Part shown: piece by piece, positions 27,035-36,500 of the stretch | Numbering within the stretch: the stretch's first letter is position 1 | Layout of the letters: every line of letters begins with the position of its first letter | From: an uncultured Alphaproteobacteria bacterium | GTDB taxonomy: Bacteria; Pseudomonadota; Alphaproteobacteria; Rhodobacterales; Rhodobacteraceae | Assembly: GCA_902611605.1 (NCBI GenBank) | Contig: CACMAH010000001.1 | Coordinates: 62,001 to 126,000 of the forward strand | Length of the DNA: 64,000 bases | Direction of reading: 5' to 3' | Translations under genes and position numbers: made by a program | The notes under the pieces: generated by a model | Told to the model about the DNA's origin: nothing | Database searches by the model: none | What the model saw: only the letters and a program-made list of their open reading frames with translations

Positions 27035-27999
27035 TATTTTTTTACAGTTGGCCCAGGTTTATCATCAGTATTTCTTATTCTATATAAAGATGAATCACCC
27101 GTCATATTTGGGAAAAGTGATCTATTCAATAGTGGGGGTACTAGTACTGTGTCTCCAGGATTAATTACAGTCTCTCCATAATCCCATTCAAATTTCCAAT
27201 GACCTTTGACAGGCATCAGTATTTCATATCTTTCAGTAGAGTATCTTTTGTTTGAAATAGAATTTCTAGATATGAAATCTACTTCAAATCCTGGTTTATC
27301 ATATAAAACTCCTTTCTCCCCAATTACATTTGCAGGTTGGTTATCAGACAGTGCCATTAAATCCCAATAGCGAGCCACATGAAAAGGTACAACATCTTTA
27401 GTGCTTGGTTCAGGAAAATTTATTAACTCTTCATCAGAAAGCAAAGGCATTTTTTTTATTCCAGAAGGTAAAGATTCACCCTTTTTCGTATCAAAAAGTC
27501 TTCCCGTTTCAGATAAAATTAAACCATGCTTTGCTGCTTCCTGAATAACTTGAGGAGCCCAAATAACCCCACCCCCTGCATCATCACCACCCAGTATCGC
27601 CATTAACATACCGTAATCAGATCCTATATTTTCAAAACCACGAAAAATGCCAGTTGGGATATTAAATATATCGCCCTCTTCCAGTGTTACCTCACCTGCT
27701 TTTCCAGTTCTTCCCCAAAAGAATCTCCAGCGACCTTTTAAAACAAAAAAAACCTCTGCTGTACGATGTGAGTGTAGACTATTTCTACATTTTGGAGGTT
27801 GACCTGCTGCTCCAACGTTGAAACCAACTTTTTCGTTAATGTGTATATGTTGATCGGGGCTTTCAGATACACCTCCACCAAGAATAGTAAAATTTTCTTT
27901 TTGATCAGATCCTGGAGTATGCGCGTCTATAAATGCTGTTTTACAAGGTTTTAAACTTCCATAACGAACAATTTTGTTTTCCATTGTAATTTGATCCAT
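27034..27999 (-). CDS. Bicupin protein (possible ring- or acid-dioxygenase)
   Basis: A 321-residue two-cupin protein. The first cupin has the usual metal-site outline (RNSLHSHRTAEVFFVLKGRWRF, then GDIFNIPTGIFRGFENIG). The second (RYEILMPVKGHWKFEWDYGETVINPGDTVLVPPLLNRSLFPN) lacks the His pair and is probably structural. Length and layout resemble gentisate/1-hydroxy-2-naphthoate dioxygenases, but identity cannot be confirmed. It is encoded 15 bases after the SnoaL-like gene upstream. Confidence 0.78.
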   Translation of the reverse strand: MDQITMENKIVRYGSLKPCKTAFIDAHTPGSDQKENFTILGGGVSESPDQHIHINEKVGFNVGAAGQPPKCRNSLHSHRTAEVFFVLKGRWRFFWGRTGKAGEVTLEEGDIFNIPTGIFRGFENIGSDYGMLMAILGGDDAGGGVIWAPQVIQEAAKHGLILSETGRLFDTKKGESLPSGIKKMPLLSDEELINFPEPSTKDVVPFHVARYWDLMALSDNQPANVIGEKGVLYDKPGFEVDFISRNSISNKRYSTERYEILMPVKGHWKFEWDYGETVINPGDTVLVPPLLNRSLFPNMTGDSSLYRIRNTDDKPGPTVKK

Positions 28000-28014
28000 T
28001 GATATCTCCTAAAA

Positions 28015-28992
28015 TTAATAAATAGCTCCAGTATGAATTAAAATTTGTTTCCATATTGAAACATAATCAAACAAACAATATTCTCTGCGTAATCCATGTG
28101 GCCCAAATTCAGAATGAGAAGCACCAAGAATAAAAACACTTGCACCAGTTGGTTCCCCAAACGTTCCCCATCCGTCATGTTTTCCATTTAAAATCCATCT
28201 GACTGCGGCGCGAGGAGGCATTTTTTCATCCAAGCGACCAATTTGGTGACAAATTTTAAATTCTGCACTAGGAAAAGAAGACCTTAACCCCATCCAAAAA
28301 TTGTCTGCACCTTTATAAGAAATATCACTTATTCCCCCAGCATATTCTAAGTTAACAGCCCTATCATATTCTTTTGGAATAACAGAGAAATCTGCATACA
28401 TAATTCGAGTTAAAATATCAGAATAAAGTTGACCCCAATCATTATCATTGCCAGTACCTATATAAGGACCTTTTATTTCATTCTCATAAGTATATGGCTT
28501 AACACAATTTTCAGGACCTCCTTCTTTGGAAATGAGTTCACGAGCAAATTCCTTTGCATCCAAGTCTAATTGTTTAAGAATTGCACCCTGATCTCTTATT
28601 AACCATTCGTCATCAACCTTGTTATTTCTTGCATGACAGTCAGCAATAATTCTGTAATTAAGTTTCCTTCCAGTAGGGGCCCCATATATACCTTTTTTTG
28701 TGTGAGTTACAGTTGAATGAATTCTATGGGAACTAAGCATACCTTTTTCAGGATCACCACACCAAATTACATCCTCTCCATATAAAGTTCTATCTGGAAA
28801 TTCTGCTAGTGTAGAAATAGTTGCATCTATCACTTGTTGATTACCTACAACAACAGAACTTGGTGATCTAACAATAATATCTTTATCATAATATTTATGT
28901 AATGAAGATATTTCTCTACCTTCCCAAATTTCTTTGGTTATACTTATTATATAATCTGGAAAATCTTTAAATTTTGGATCAAATCCCTTCAT
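28015..28992 (-). CDS. Double SnoaL/NTF2-like protein, paralogue A
   Basis: A 325-residue protein with two SnoaL-like domains. The N-terminal one has IWEGREISSLHKYYDKDIIVRSPSSVVVG; the second starts after about residue 180 and contains YADFSVIPKEYDRAVNLEYAGG. The C-terminal HSEFGPHGLRREYCLFDYVSIWKQI matches the closing helix-strand pattern of the two other large SnoaL proteins nearby. SnoaL folds bind or isomerise hydrophobic small molecules; no reaction is known for this tandem form. It is located 4 bases after the lacI stop. Confidence 0.75.
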   Translation of the reverse strand: MKGFDPKFKDFPDYIISITKEIWEGREISSLHKYYDKDIIVRSPSSVVVGNQQVIDATISTLAEFPDRTLYGEDVIWCGDPEKGMLSSHRIHSTVTHTKKGIYGAPTGRKLNYRIIADCHARNNKVDDEWLIRDQGAILKQLDLDAKEFARELISKEGGPENCVKPYTYENEIKGPYIGTGNDNDWGQLYSDILTRIMYADFSVIPKEYDRAVNLEYAGGISDISYKGADNFWMGLRSSFPSAEFKICHQIGRLDEKMPPRAAVRWILNGKHDGWGTFGEPTGASVFILGASHSEFGPHGLRREYCLFDYVSIWKQILIHTGAIY

Positions 28993-28996
28993 TTGC

Positions 28997-30007
28997 CTAA
29001 CCTTTTGGTATAAGTGTAGATCCCCTAATTATAAGAGGACCGTCTACAGTAATTTTCTGTGGTTTGATTTCTTCATGCTCAATTTTTTTTAATAGTATAT
29101 CTACAGTTTTTTGAACCATAGTATCAACTGGCTGCTGAACAGTTGTTAAATTAAAAGAAGGCCAAGATGCTGCTGGAACATCATCATAACCAACTACAGA
29201 TACATCTTCTGGAATTCTAAACCCTAACTCAAAACGTAATGTATCCATTACTGCAAATGCCATATGATCATTAGCAACAAAAACAGCATCTGGTGGATTT
29301 TTATAAAACATTTTTCTAGTTGCTTCCTTAGCTTCATCCATAACAAAATTACCAACTTTTCTTTTATAAAGTTTTGTACCATAATGTGATAACCCAGATA
29401 TAAAACCTTTTTCACGATCCCTCTGTGTGGAAGCTCCTTCCCATCCTGCAATATATCCAATTTTGCTATGACCTAATGATAAAAGGAAATCAGCTATTTT
29501 CTTACCTCCTTTAATATTATCAGAGGTAACAGATGACATTTTTGAAACATCTTGAGATCTATTGAATAATACCATAGGAATCCCAGCACTTGTACACCTC
29601 TTTGTTAAGTTTGAAGACATAGATACAGACGCTGTTATTATTCCATCAACTTGATAATCAAGAATTTCCTCAATTACTCCATCAATACTTTGCATATTTT
29701 TTCCAGCCATAAATATTAAAGCGTGATAGCCTTTCGACTGTAATACATTTGATAGTTTTTCAATGGCCTCTGGATAAAATTGGTTCTCTAAATAAGCCAC
29801 AACAATTCCTATCATCCTACTTTTACCCGATACCATTGCACGAGCCAAAACATTAGGACGATATCCTAAATCATTAGCAACTTTTTTGACACGTTCTGTA
29901 GTACTTTTAGAAGCAGAGGCCCCAGGTGTAAAAACTCTACTTACTGCAGATTGAGAAACACCAGCTAATTTGGCCACTTCTGCAGAAGTTATTTTTGTAT
30001 TACTCAT
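28997..30007 (-). CDS. LacI-family transcriptional regulator
   Basis: About 336 residues. The start MSNTKITSAEVAKLAGVS is chosen because its ATG overlaps the SDR stop in an ATGA arrangement; an in-frame ATG lies four codons earlier. The HTH is ITSAEVAKLAGVSQSAVSRVFTPG, followed by the hinge helix NDLGYRPNVLARAMV and a periplasmic-binding-like sensor domain (GIVVAYLENQFYPE, DGIITASVSM, VGYDDVPAASW). It likely controls the surrounding operon through TTGCATACGT-type sites at 25149 and 37570, responding to a sugar-like or organic-acid ligand. Confidence 0.92.
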   Translation of the reverse strand: MSNTKITSAEVAKLAGVSQSAVSRVFTPGASASKSTTERVKKVANDLGYRPNVLARAMVSGKSRMIGIVVAYLENQFYPEAIEKLSNVLQSKGYHALIFMAGKNMQSIDGVIEEILDYQVDGIITASVSMSSNLTKRCTSAGIPMVLFNRSQDVSKMSSVTSDNIKGGKKIADFLLSLGHSKIGYIAGWEGASTQRDREKGFISGLSHYGTKLYKRKVGNFVMDEAKEATRKMFYKNPPDAVFVANDHMAFAVMDTLRFELGFRIPEDVSVVGYDDVPAASWPSFNLTTVQQPVDTMVQKTVDILLKKIEHEEIKPQKITVDGPLIIRGSTLIPKG

Positions 30008-30768
30008 CCAGCTGTCCAACCCCCATCAACCAATAAAGAGGATCCAGTAACTAGACTTGAAGCATCTGAAGCAAGATAAACAACAGCACCCATTATATCT
30101 TCTACCTTCCCTATTCTTCCAATTTTTATTTTTTCCTCTATCCATTTTCTTTTTTCTGGTACTTCAAATGTTTTTTTGGTCATATCTGTTAAAATGAAAG
30201 TAGGACATATAGTGTTGACCCTAATATTGTGATTACCAAATTCAATTGCCATTGCTTTAGTAAAACCTTCAACTGCGTGTTTAGATGCACAGTAAACAGC
30301 TCTTTCCTGACCACCTACTAGCCCCATTTGTGAAGAAATATTAATAAGTGAACCTTTTTTCTTTTCCAAAATTAAGTTTTTTGCAACTGCTTGTGTTAAG
30401 AAATATGCACCCCTTAAATTTGTAGTCATAACTACATCAAAATCATGGAATACAGTATCTACAGAAGCAGAATGTTTTGCTATACCAGCAGAATTTACTA
30501 AAATGTCAAAGGTCTCTAATTTTGAAATAGTATCTGAAGTTTTTACAATATCATTAATATCTAACTCTAGAATTTTAACATCAAATTCTTTTTTTTCCAT
30601 TTGATGTGCTAATATTTCAAGCTTATCTTTTCTTCTTGCTGCTAGAGTAACTTTTGCACCATGTTCAGCAAGTGCTACAGCACAAGCTGTTCCTATACCT
30701 GAAGAGGCACCTACTATTAAAGCTGTCCGCCCTTTCAACGAAAATGAAGGCATTTTTGGTAATTGCAT
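30004..30768 (-). CDS. SDR-family NAD(P)-dependent oxidoreductase
   Basis: A 254-residue short-chain dehydrogenase. The cofactor motif is VGASSGIGTACAVALAEHG (TGxxxGIG type), NSAG follows, and the active site is ISSQMGLVGGQERAVYCASKHAVEG (Ser, Tyr, Lys). The C-terminus SSLVTGSSLLVDGGW is typical. It acts in the cytosol on an alcohol or ketone; context suggests a step in the breakdown of the compound imported by the adjacent ABC transporter. The stop overlaps the lacI start by 4 bases. Confidence 0.93.
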   Translation of the reverse strand: MQLPKMPSFSLKGRTALIVGASSGIGTACAVALAEHGAKVTLAARRKDKLEILAHQMEKKEFDVKILELDINDIVKTSDTISKLETFDILVNSAGIAKHSASVDTVFHDFDVVMTTNLRGAYFLTQAVAKNLILEKKKGSLINISSQMGLVGGQERAVYCASKHAVEGFTKAMAIEFGNHNIRVNTICPTFILTDMTKKTFEVPEKRKWIEEKIKIGRIGKVEDIMGAVVYLASDASSLVTGSSLLVDGGWTAG

Positions 30769-30774
30769 AATCTA

Positions 30775-31824
30775 TTAATCCTCCAGACTGGGAAGTGATC
30801 CTAAATTCCTAGCTTTATTAAATTCATTTAGTCTTTCAAAAACATTAATACCTACTTGATTAAAAACATCTAACAAATCTACTAGCACCCAATTCTCTCT
30901 TATTAAACCAGACTCTAATCGCCAAAAATCTAAGCTTTTTAACATAATCTCTTTATTTACTGGTGCAATTCCTAACCAACCGTCATTGGTTAAATTCATC
31001 TTCATGTTTGGCCAACCAGTTTCACATACATATGGACCAGATGCAATCCAATGTGTTTCAGCAATCCAATTTGAATTAACATCAGAATTTTTATCTACAG
31101 TTCTATTTGGCATTCCCCTTAAAAAAGGAATTTGATGCCAATTTCTAAAACCTGAAATACCCCTACAAGCTCCAATCCCAGCTGGCCCATACCAATTAAA
31201 TTTAGGGTGCCAATATTTATCCAAATTCATTATCCTGGGATCAGGATTTTCAGGGTGTAGACACATGTCACTGAGCATATTTTTTATATGATCAATACTT
31301 TCTTTACCATCTCCATGATCATCTAAGCCGTCTGATGTCATTGGGGATGGGGTACATAAATAAGCTCCTAGCTGGGGAGACATAGGCCAGGAATTTGTTT
31401 GCATCATTAGTTCTGGGATATCCCAAATTATCTGCATTTCAACAATTTTATTTTCTTCAATACAAAAAAATTCATGATATCTCATATGAACTAAATGACC
31501 ATTTGGTGGGATTTTCAAAAAGGGCTCAACGAAAGTTCCCATGTAGTTACCCATTGAACCAACCCATTTGTTACCCTCTGGAGTAGTTCCTGCAATAAGA
31601 ATCATATCTCTTCTTTCTAAATCTGGAAGAGCACTTAATAAGGGCCTGTAAGCAGTATGAAAAAAACTTTCTGAATCATTCAGTATCCCAAAAGGGTAGC
31701 ACATTTTTATATTTACACTATCACTGAAAAGCAATTCTAGTGACTTTTTAACATTATATTCATTAAAACTTCTCATAGAATTTAGGAATGGTTTTAAAAA
31801 CTCTTTAAGTCCAAAATCTTTCAT
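30775..31824 (-). CDS. Double SnoaL/NTF2-like protein, paralogue B
   Basis: About 349 residues, starting at the ATG (MKDFGLKEFLKPF) 5 bases after the hisD-like stop; an upstream start would overlap that gene. Two SnoaL-like domains are visible: FNEYNVKKSLELLFSDSVNIKMCYPFG, and a second beginning near MNLDKYWHPKFNWYGPAGIG. It shares with the divergently encoded paralogue at 37727 the features YRPLLSALPDLERRDMILIAG (versus WQPFLKSIKKCQRREDIFLAG), YGPAGIG (versus WGPEGIG) and the ending ENWVLVDLLD (versus ENWIFIDLLH). Function unknown. Confidence 0.78.
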   Translation of the reverse strand: MKDFGLKEFLKPFLNSMRSFNEYNVKKSLELLFSDSVNIKMCYPFGILNDSESFFHTAYRPLLSALPDLERRDMILIAGTTPEGNKWVGSMGNYMGTFVEPFLKIPPNGHLVHMRYHEFFCIEENKIVEMQIIWDIPELMMQTNSWPMSPQLGAYLCTPSPMTSDGLDDHGDGKESIDHIKNMLSDMCLHPENPDPRIMNLDKYWHPKFNWYGPAGIGACRGISGFRNWHQIPFLRGMPNRTVDKNSDVNSNWIAETHWIASGPYVCETGWPNMKMNLTNDGWLGIAPVNKEIMLKSLDFWRLESGLIRENWVLVDLLDVFNQVGINVFERLNEFNKARNLGSLPSLED

Positions 31825-31828
31825 ACTC

Positions 31829-33139
31829 TTACTCAGCTGCACTACCAAATGGTATATTTTTTCCACCATAACGACGAACTCTTAAGTTACACTGCTCTGC
31901 ATGTCCTACAAAACCTTCTAGCATACAAAGTCTTGAACCATATTCTCCAATTTTAACAGCTGCATCGTCAGTTTTAATTTTTTGATAACTATGTGTTTTT
32001 AAAAACTTTCCTACCCATAGACCTCCAGTATATCTACCTGCTTTTTTTGTTGGTAAAGTGTGATTAGTCCCAATTACTTTATCTCCATTGGCTACATTTG
32101 TCCTAGGGCCTAAAAAGAGCGCACCATATGAATGCATATTGTCTAAATACCATTCATCTCTTTCTGTCATAACTTGAACATGCTCATATGCCATTTCATT
32201 GGCTACGGATAGCATTTCTAAATGATCATCACAAAGAATAATGTCTCCATAATCTTCCCAACTAACCTTGGCTGTTTCTGAAGTGGGTAAAATTTTTAAA
32301 ATTCTATCAATTTCATTTAAAGTATCTTGAGCCAATTTTTCAGAATTAGTAATTAAGCATGCAGGAGAGTTATAGCCATGTTCCGCTTGACCAAGAAGAT
32401 CAGTTGCACACATTTCTCCGTCAACAGTTTCATCGGCTATTACCATAGTTTCTGTTGGTCCGGCAAATAGGTCAATACCTACTCTTCCAAATAATTGTCT
32501 TTTTGCCTCTGCCACAAATGCATTACCCGGACCAACTAACATATTAACGGGTTCTATTGTTTCAGTACCTAGAGCCATTGCAGCAACTGCTTGTATTCCG
32601 CCCAAAACATATATTTCATGTGCACCACCTAATTTCATAGCTGCTACGATTGCAGGATGAGGCTGACCATTAACTGGTGGCGCTGAGGCTATAATTCTTG
32701 GAACTCCTGCAACTGAAGCTGTTAATACAGACATATGAGCTGAAGCAACCATTGGAAACTTACCACCCGGCACGTAACACCCAACTGACTGAACAGGAAT
32801 ATTTTTGTGACCGAGAATAACGCCAGGAAGTGTTTCTACTTCAATATCTTTTAAACTCTTAAGTTGTTCATTAGCAAATTTACGTATTTGTTCTTGAGCA
32901 AACTTTATATCATTCATTTCTCTAGTTGAAACTTTTTGAATTGCAGATTCTATTTCACTTTCTGATAATGAAAAACTTTGTGGATTATATTTATCAAATT
33001 TTAAGGATAGTTCTCTTACAGCGTTATCACCTCTTTTTTCCACATCTCGAAGGGTAGCCTCGACCATCGTCTTTACTTTTATATCATCCTCTTTTTTTTG
33101 CATTTCTGGCTTGCTACTCTTTAAACTTCTTACTGACAT
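31829..33139 (-). CDS. Histidinol-dehydrogenase-family enzyme (HpsN-like)
   Basis: A 436-residue NAD-dependent alcohol dehydrogenase of the HisD family. Motifs are [63 protein letters not shown] with the zinc-binding Gln/His, [23 protein letters not shown] with the catalytic His, and [11 protein letters not shown] with a last metal His. It is not in a histidine operon and carries the substitutions seen in HisD-like catabolic enzymes such as sulfopropanediol dehydrogenase. The true substrate is not proven. It directly follows the ABC permease genes. Confidence 0.86.
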   Translation of the reverse strand: MSVRSLKSSKPEMQKKEDDIKVKTMVEATLRDVEKRGDNAVRELSLKFDKYNPQSFSLSESEIESAIQKVSTREMNDIKFAQEQIRKFANEQLKSLKDIEVETLPGVILGHKNIPVQSVGCYVPGGKFPMVASAHMSVLTASVAGVPRIIASAPPVNGQPHPAIVAAMKLGGAHEIYVLGGIQAVAAMALGTETIEPVNMLVGPGNAFVAEAKRQLFGRVGIDLFAGPTETMVIADETVDGEMCATDLLGQAEHGYNSPACLITNSEKLAQDTLNEIDRILKILPTSETAKVSWEDYGDIILCDDHLEMLSVANEMAYEHVQVMTERDEWYLDNMHSYGALFLGPRTNVANGDKVIGTNHTLPTKKAGRYTGGLWVGKFLKTHSYQKIKTDDAAVKIGEYGSRLCMLEGFVGHAEQCNLRVRRYGGKNIPFGSAAE

Positions 33140-33212
33140 TTTATTCCCTTTAAAATATTTACACTCAAATTCATGGTATTCTTTAATTCCGTTTTTTTAA
33201 TCAAGATACATT

Positions 33213-34094
33213 TTAACCTTTGACTGCTCCTGCAGTTAATCCACTTACAATTTGTTTTTGAAAGAACATAACTAGCAAGAAGAGAGGTATAGTTGTAGAA
33301 ACAACAGCCGCAACTGCAAACATAATATTACCTTCTGTATAAGTTGTTCCAAGAAAAGCAGCTATGGCTGGTACCATTGTTCGATTATTTTCCGCTAGAA
33401 GCATAGAAGTAACTGCAAAGTCATTGTATGCTAACAGAAAAGAAAACAAACCAGTAGTAATTACTCCTGGCCACATTGCTGGAATAATAACAAATCGAAA
33501 AGCTTCAAATTGGGTGCAGCCATCTACTTTTGCGCTTTCATCTAATTCTTTAGGAATATTTTGGAAAAAAGAATGTAACATCCATAACGTAAACGGTTGG
33601 TTAATAGCTACTAAAACTACGATTGTAGTGGGTAAAATTCCCCATATATTCCACTCAAAAAATGGCAGCATATAACCCGCTACCAAGGTAATAGGAGGCA
33701 TAGCCCTAAATATTAACGCAATTACTAATAACCAAAAAGTATACTGATAACTTGATCTAGATAATGCGTACCCACCAAGTGTCCCAATTGTTAATGAAGT
33801 ACAAACTACAAAAAAACATATTATAAAAGTATTTAGAGAGTTTCGCCAAAAGTGATTTTCTATCCATGCACCCTCATATCCAGTTGTAGTAAATGGTCTT
33901 CCATACTCAGCTTTAGTTCTTTCTCCAGTTAAAGCATTAGTCCAATTTGATATAGAGAAAAAGTCTAACTCTACTTTAAAACTACCCCATACTGTCCAAA
34001 TGAATGGAAATGCTGCCACAATTAACCAGATTACAATAAATGCATAAATTAAAACCTTAAGGCTTGTTGGTCTTTTCTCTAATTTTACAGCCAT
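33213..34094 (-). CDS. Sugar-type ABC transporter permease (MalG-like)
   Basis: About 293 residues. The start MAVKLEKRPTSLK is preferred because a start at 34163 would overlap malF by 68 bases. Six hydrophobic helices are visible; the EAA loop is ELDESAKVDGCTQFEAFRFVIIPAMWPG. It is an inner-membrane component of a CUT1-type importer together with the malF-like gene, which ends one base before this start. Confidence 0.92.
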   Translation of the reverse strand: MAVKLEKRPTSLKVLIYAFIVIWLIVAAFPFIWTVWGSFKVELDFFSISNWTNALTGERTKAEYGRPFTTTGYEGAWIENHFWRNSLNTFIICFFVVCTSLTIGTLGGYALSRSSYQYTFWLLVIALIFRAMPPITLVAGYMLPFFEWNIWGILPTTIVVLVAINQPFTLWMLHSFFQNIPKELDESAKVDGCTQFEAFRFVIIPAMWPGVITTGLFSFLLAYNDFAVTSMLLAENNRTMVPAIAAFLGTTYTEGNIMFAVAAVVSTTIPLFLLVMFFQKQIVSGLTAGAVKG

Positions 34095-34095
34095 T

Positions 34096-35124
34096 TCAGG
34101 TTCTCTCCCTAAAATCGCGCCAAGTCCTAAACAATACCGGGAACAGTAAAATTGAAACTCCAATAATTGTTAAAACAGATGACGCTGCCGCTGAAGAGAG
34201 TTGTCTTGTTTCTCCTCCCAAATCATTGAAAATAAACCAACTCAGGCTTTGAGCATGTGCAGATGCATTAAAACCTACTATTGGTTCAAAAACCCTAAAG
34301 TTATCCATTAACTGTATCAACGCAACAAAAGTTATAAGAGGAAATAAATGAGGAATAATAATATACTTAGTTTGCTGATAACGAGATGCTCCATCAATTT
34401 TTGCAGCTTCAATTTGGTCTTGAGGCAAGGTTTGAAGTCCTGCATAGAAAATTACAAAAGCAAATGGTGCAGCATGCCATATACCGTAAATTATTAATGA
34501 AACCCACATTACTCCAGTAGACGCTTTTAAAGAAAGATTGGGATCAGAGGCAAGCCATTGTACTGCACTTCCTAAAATCCCCCTACTATCAATCATCCAA
34601 AATAAGACTAGAGCTCCTATTAATTGTGTTACTACGAAAGGTAATAAAGAGAAGAAGATAACAAGTCCTTTTAAATGAGAACTGATAGCATTTACTGTTA
34701 TAGCGATTAAAAAACCAAATATAATTACAAAAGGAGTAACTATAAAAGTAAAAGTCAAAGTGAATGCAAGTGCCCTGTAAAAAGGTAGATTTGAAAGTTT
34801 ACTGAAAACTTCATTAAACGAGTTAGAATTTCTTATTATCTCTCTAACTTCTTTAACTGCAAGATGTCCTCTATCAAAGAATATTTCTAAACCAATAAAT
34901 CGCCCAAGTGGTTCTGCTTCCCGAATTGCTTTTGTAGCATCCTGATCCATTGTAGTTTCCACAGTACAACCCACTAACGGTGTGCAGGTTTCAACTTCTA
35001 CAAGTACTACTGGATGTGGAGCATGAACTGATTGCACTAATACAGAAAAAATAGGAAAAGCAATGAAAAGAACCATTGCGCTAGCTGTTGGTAAAACAAA
35101 CCAAAAAAAGGTACTGTGTCGCAT
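34096..35124 (-). CDS. Sugar-type ABC transporter permease (MalF-like)
   Basis: A 342-residue CUT1 permease. After the first helix (FFWFVLPTASAMVLFIAFPIF) there is a ~75-residue periplasmic insert with two Cys pairs (ETCTPLVGCTVE). The remaining helices and the EAA loop DQIEAAKIDGASRYQQTKYIIIPHLFP follow. The cysteines in the insert could form a disulfide. It is separated from the binding-protein gene by an intercistronic hairpin. Confidence 0.92.
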   Translation of the reverse strand: MRHSTFFWFVLPTASAMVLFIAFPIFSVLVQSVHAPHPVVLVEVETCTPLVGCTVETTMDQDATKAIREAEPLGRFIGLEIFFDRGHLAVKEVREIIRNSNSFNEVFSKLSNLPFYRALAFTLTFTFIVTPFVIIFGFLIAITVNAISSHLKGLVIFFSLLPFVVTQLIGALVLFWMIDSRGILGSAVQWLASDPNLSLKASTGVMWVSLIIYGIWHAAPFAFVIFYAGLQTLPQDQIEAAKIDGASRYQQTKYIIIPHLFPLITFVALIQLMDNFRVFEPIVGFNASAHAQSLSWFIFNDLGGETRQLSSAAASSVLTIIGVSILLFPVLFRTWRDFRERT

Positions 35125-35150
35125 TAAACGTCTCTGAATAAAGAATTAAG

Positions 35151-35178
35151 AAATTGGGGACTTAATAGCCCCCAATTT
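35151..35178 (-). terminator. Intercistronic hairpin between binding protein and MalF-like gene
   Basis: AAATTGGGG and CCCCAATTT form a 9-bp inverted repeat with a 10-nt loop, ten bases after the substrate-binding gene. No long T-run follows on the minus strand. It is likely an attenuator or RNA-stabilising stem that raises binding-protein levels over permease. Confidence 0.7.
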
Positions 35179-35187
35179 TATACTTTA

Positions 35188-36423
35188 TTAATTGATAAAA
35201 CCTTTTTCTTTGGCTGCAGCAACATAAGCTGCCTCCACATCAGAAAGGGCCTGACTTGCGGATTCTTTACCTTGCATAAAATCTGCCAACTCATTACCAA
35301 GCGCTGTGTGTAAAAGCCCCATATAAGGCAACATAGGATACGGCGTTGTACTCATTTTTGCAGCTTCAAAAACTCCTATTGCAGCATCAGTAGGCTTGTA
35401 ACCATCTATTAACCATACCGCTTGAGTACGAATTTTTTCATCCTTCATTTTATCAGGATGAATAGCATTCATCATTGCTATGAAAGTTGCTTCTGCTTCA
35501 GCATCAGAAATATTTTTAGCAACTGTCCAACCATCCCACCATAAAGTTGAGGCTGGTGTTGATCCACCACCCACTGTCATAGGTCCAGCTATTGAGTGAT
35601 TATTTTTTACAGCATCTATCACACCTTCAGCAGTTGTTTGAGATGCCGCTCTTGATCCCCACATGTTCAACAAAGCAATATTTCCAGCACGATACTCCGC
35701 ATTTGTAGCGTTTGAATCATGTGTTAAAAAATCAGGATTCATATATTCTGAAAGTGCTTTCATCATATTTAGAGCATTAACACCTGCTTCAGAATTGATA
35801 TTTGGTTGAGCAGAACCTGATTTAAAATGAGAACCACCGTATCCCAAAAACATATTATTAAATTCTTGTGCTAAATTCCATCCAGCAGCATAAGCTCCAC
35901 CAACTGGATTTTCCATAATCCCTTTATCTCTTATCATTTTAGCAGCAGATAACATATCTTCATATGTCTTTGGAGGCTCCACTCCTATTTCTTTGAGTAC
36001 ATCGGCACGATACATAAGATGCTGAGCATTAGCCATAAATGCTACTGCCATAATGTTATCACCAATTTTTATAAGCTGACTTTTTTGAAGTCCTTTACCA
36101 TATTTTGCAACTAAATCATCAAGAGGTCTAATTACGTCCTCATTCATTAAAGCAACAATTGAAGAATTTGCTATTATGGCAGATGTATATTCTGCAGGAT
36201 TTCCCTGCATACCTGGAACATTTATTTTTTGGTGTTCTGATGTAAGGTTTGTTTCAACCTTAGCTCCAGTGCATTCTTGCGCACCAGCTCCTACAGTCTG
36301 AATTGCAGGAAATTCATTTCCTACTACACTTACTCTGGCAGAAATTTCGCAACCGGCAAAAACTGGTATCCCAAATAATAAGGTAGCTCCAAAAACTACC
36401 GAATAAAAAAGTTTTTTTATCAT
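35188..36423 (-). CDS. Sugar-type ABC substrate-binding protein (extracellular family 1)
   Basis: A 411-residue periplasmic protein with a signal peptide (KKLFYSVVFGATLLFGIPVFA, cleavage before GCEISARVS). The fold is family 1 binding-protein-like: YTSAIIANSSIVALMNEDVIRPLDDLV, MAVAFMANAQHLMYRADVLKEIGVEPPKTYEDM and STLWWDGWTVAKNIS. The latter supplies aromatic residues that often stack on sugars. The solute may not be a sugar, because the operon enzymes (HisD-like, SnoaL-like, MetE-like) do not form a known sugar pathway. Confidence 0.9.
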   Translation of the reverse strand: MIKKLFYSVVFGATLLFGIPVFAGCEISARVSVVGNEFPAIQTVGAGAQECTGAKVETNLTSEHQKINVPGMQGNPAEYTSAIIANSSIVALMNEDVIRPLDDLVAKYGKGLQKSQLIKIGDNIMAVAFMANAQHLMYRADVLKEIGVEPPKTYEDMLSAAKMIRDKGIMENPVGGAYAAGWNLAQEFNNMFLGYGGSHFKSGSAQPNINSEAGVNALNMMKALSEYMNPDFLTHDSNATNAEYRAGNIALLNMWGSRAASQTTAEGVIDAVKNNHSIAGPMTVGGGSTPASTLWWDGWTVAKNISDAEAEATFIAMMNAIHPDKMKDEKIRTQAVWLIDGYKPTDAAIGVFEAAKMSTTPYPMLPYMGLLHTALGNELADFMQGKESASQALSDVEAAYVAAAKEKGFIN

Positions 36424-36444
36424 TTTTTAACTCCATATTTATTT

Positions 36445-36464
36445 AGTGTAAATATAATTACACT
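36445..36464. promoter_or_regulatory. Inverted repeat between the ATPase and binding-protein genes
   Basis: AGTGTAA-ATATAA-TTACACT is a perfect 7-bp inverted repeat about 22 bases upstream of the binding-protein ATG. It could be an operator, or a message-processing stem in the ATPase to binding-protein gap; no partner regulator can be named. Confidence 0.4.
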
Positions 36465-36500
36465 GATTGACATCGCGAAAGCGAATTTTATTTAGAGGTT

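Noticed and set aside
31829-33139. Histidine-biosynthetic hisD
   Set aside because: No other his genes are nearby; the gene sits in an ABC-transporter/SnoaL catabolic operon and resembles HisD-like catabolic dehydrogenases.
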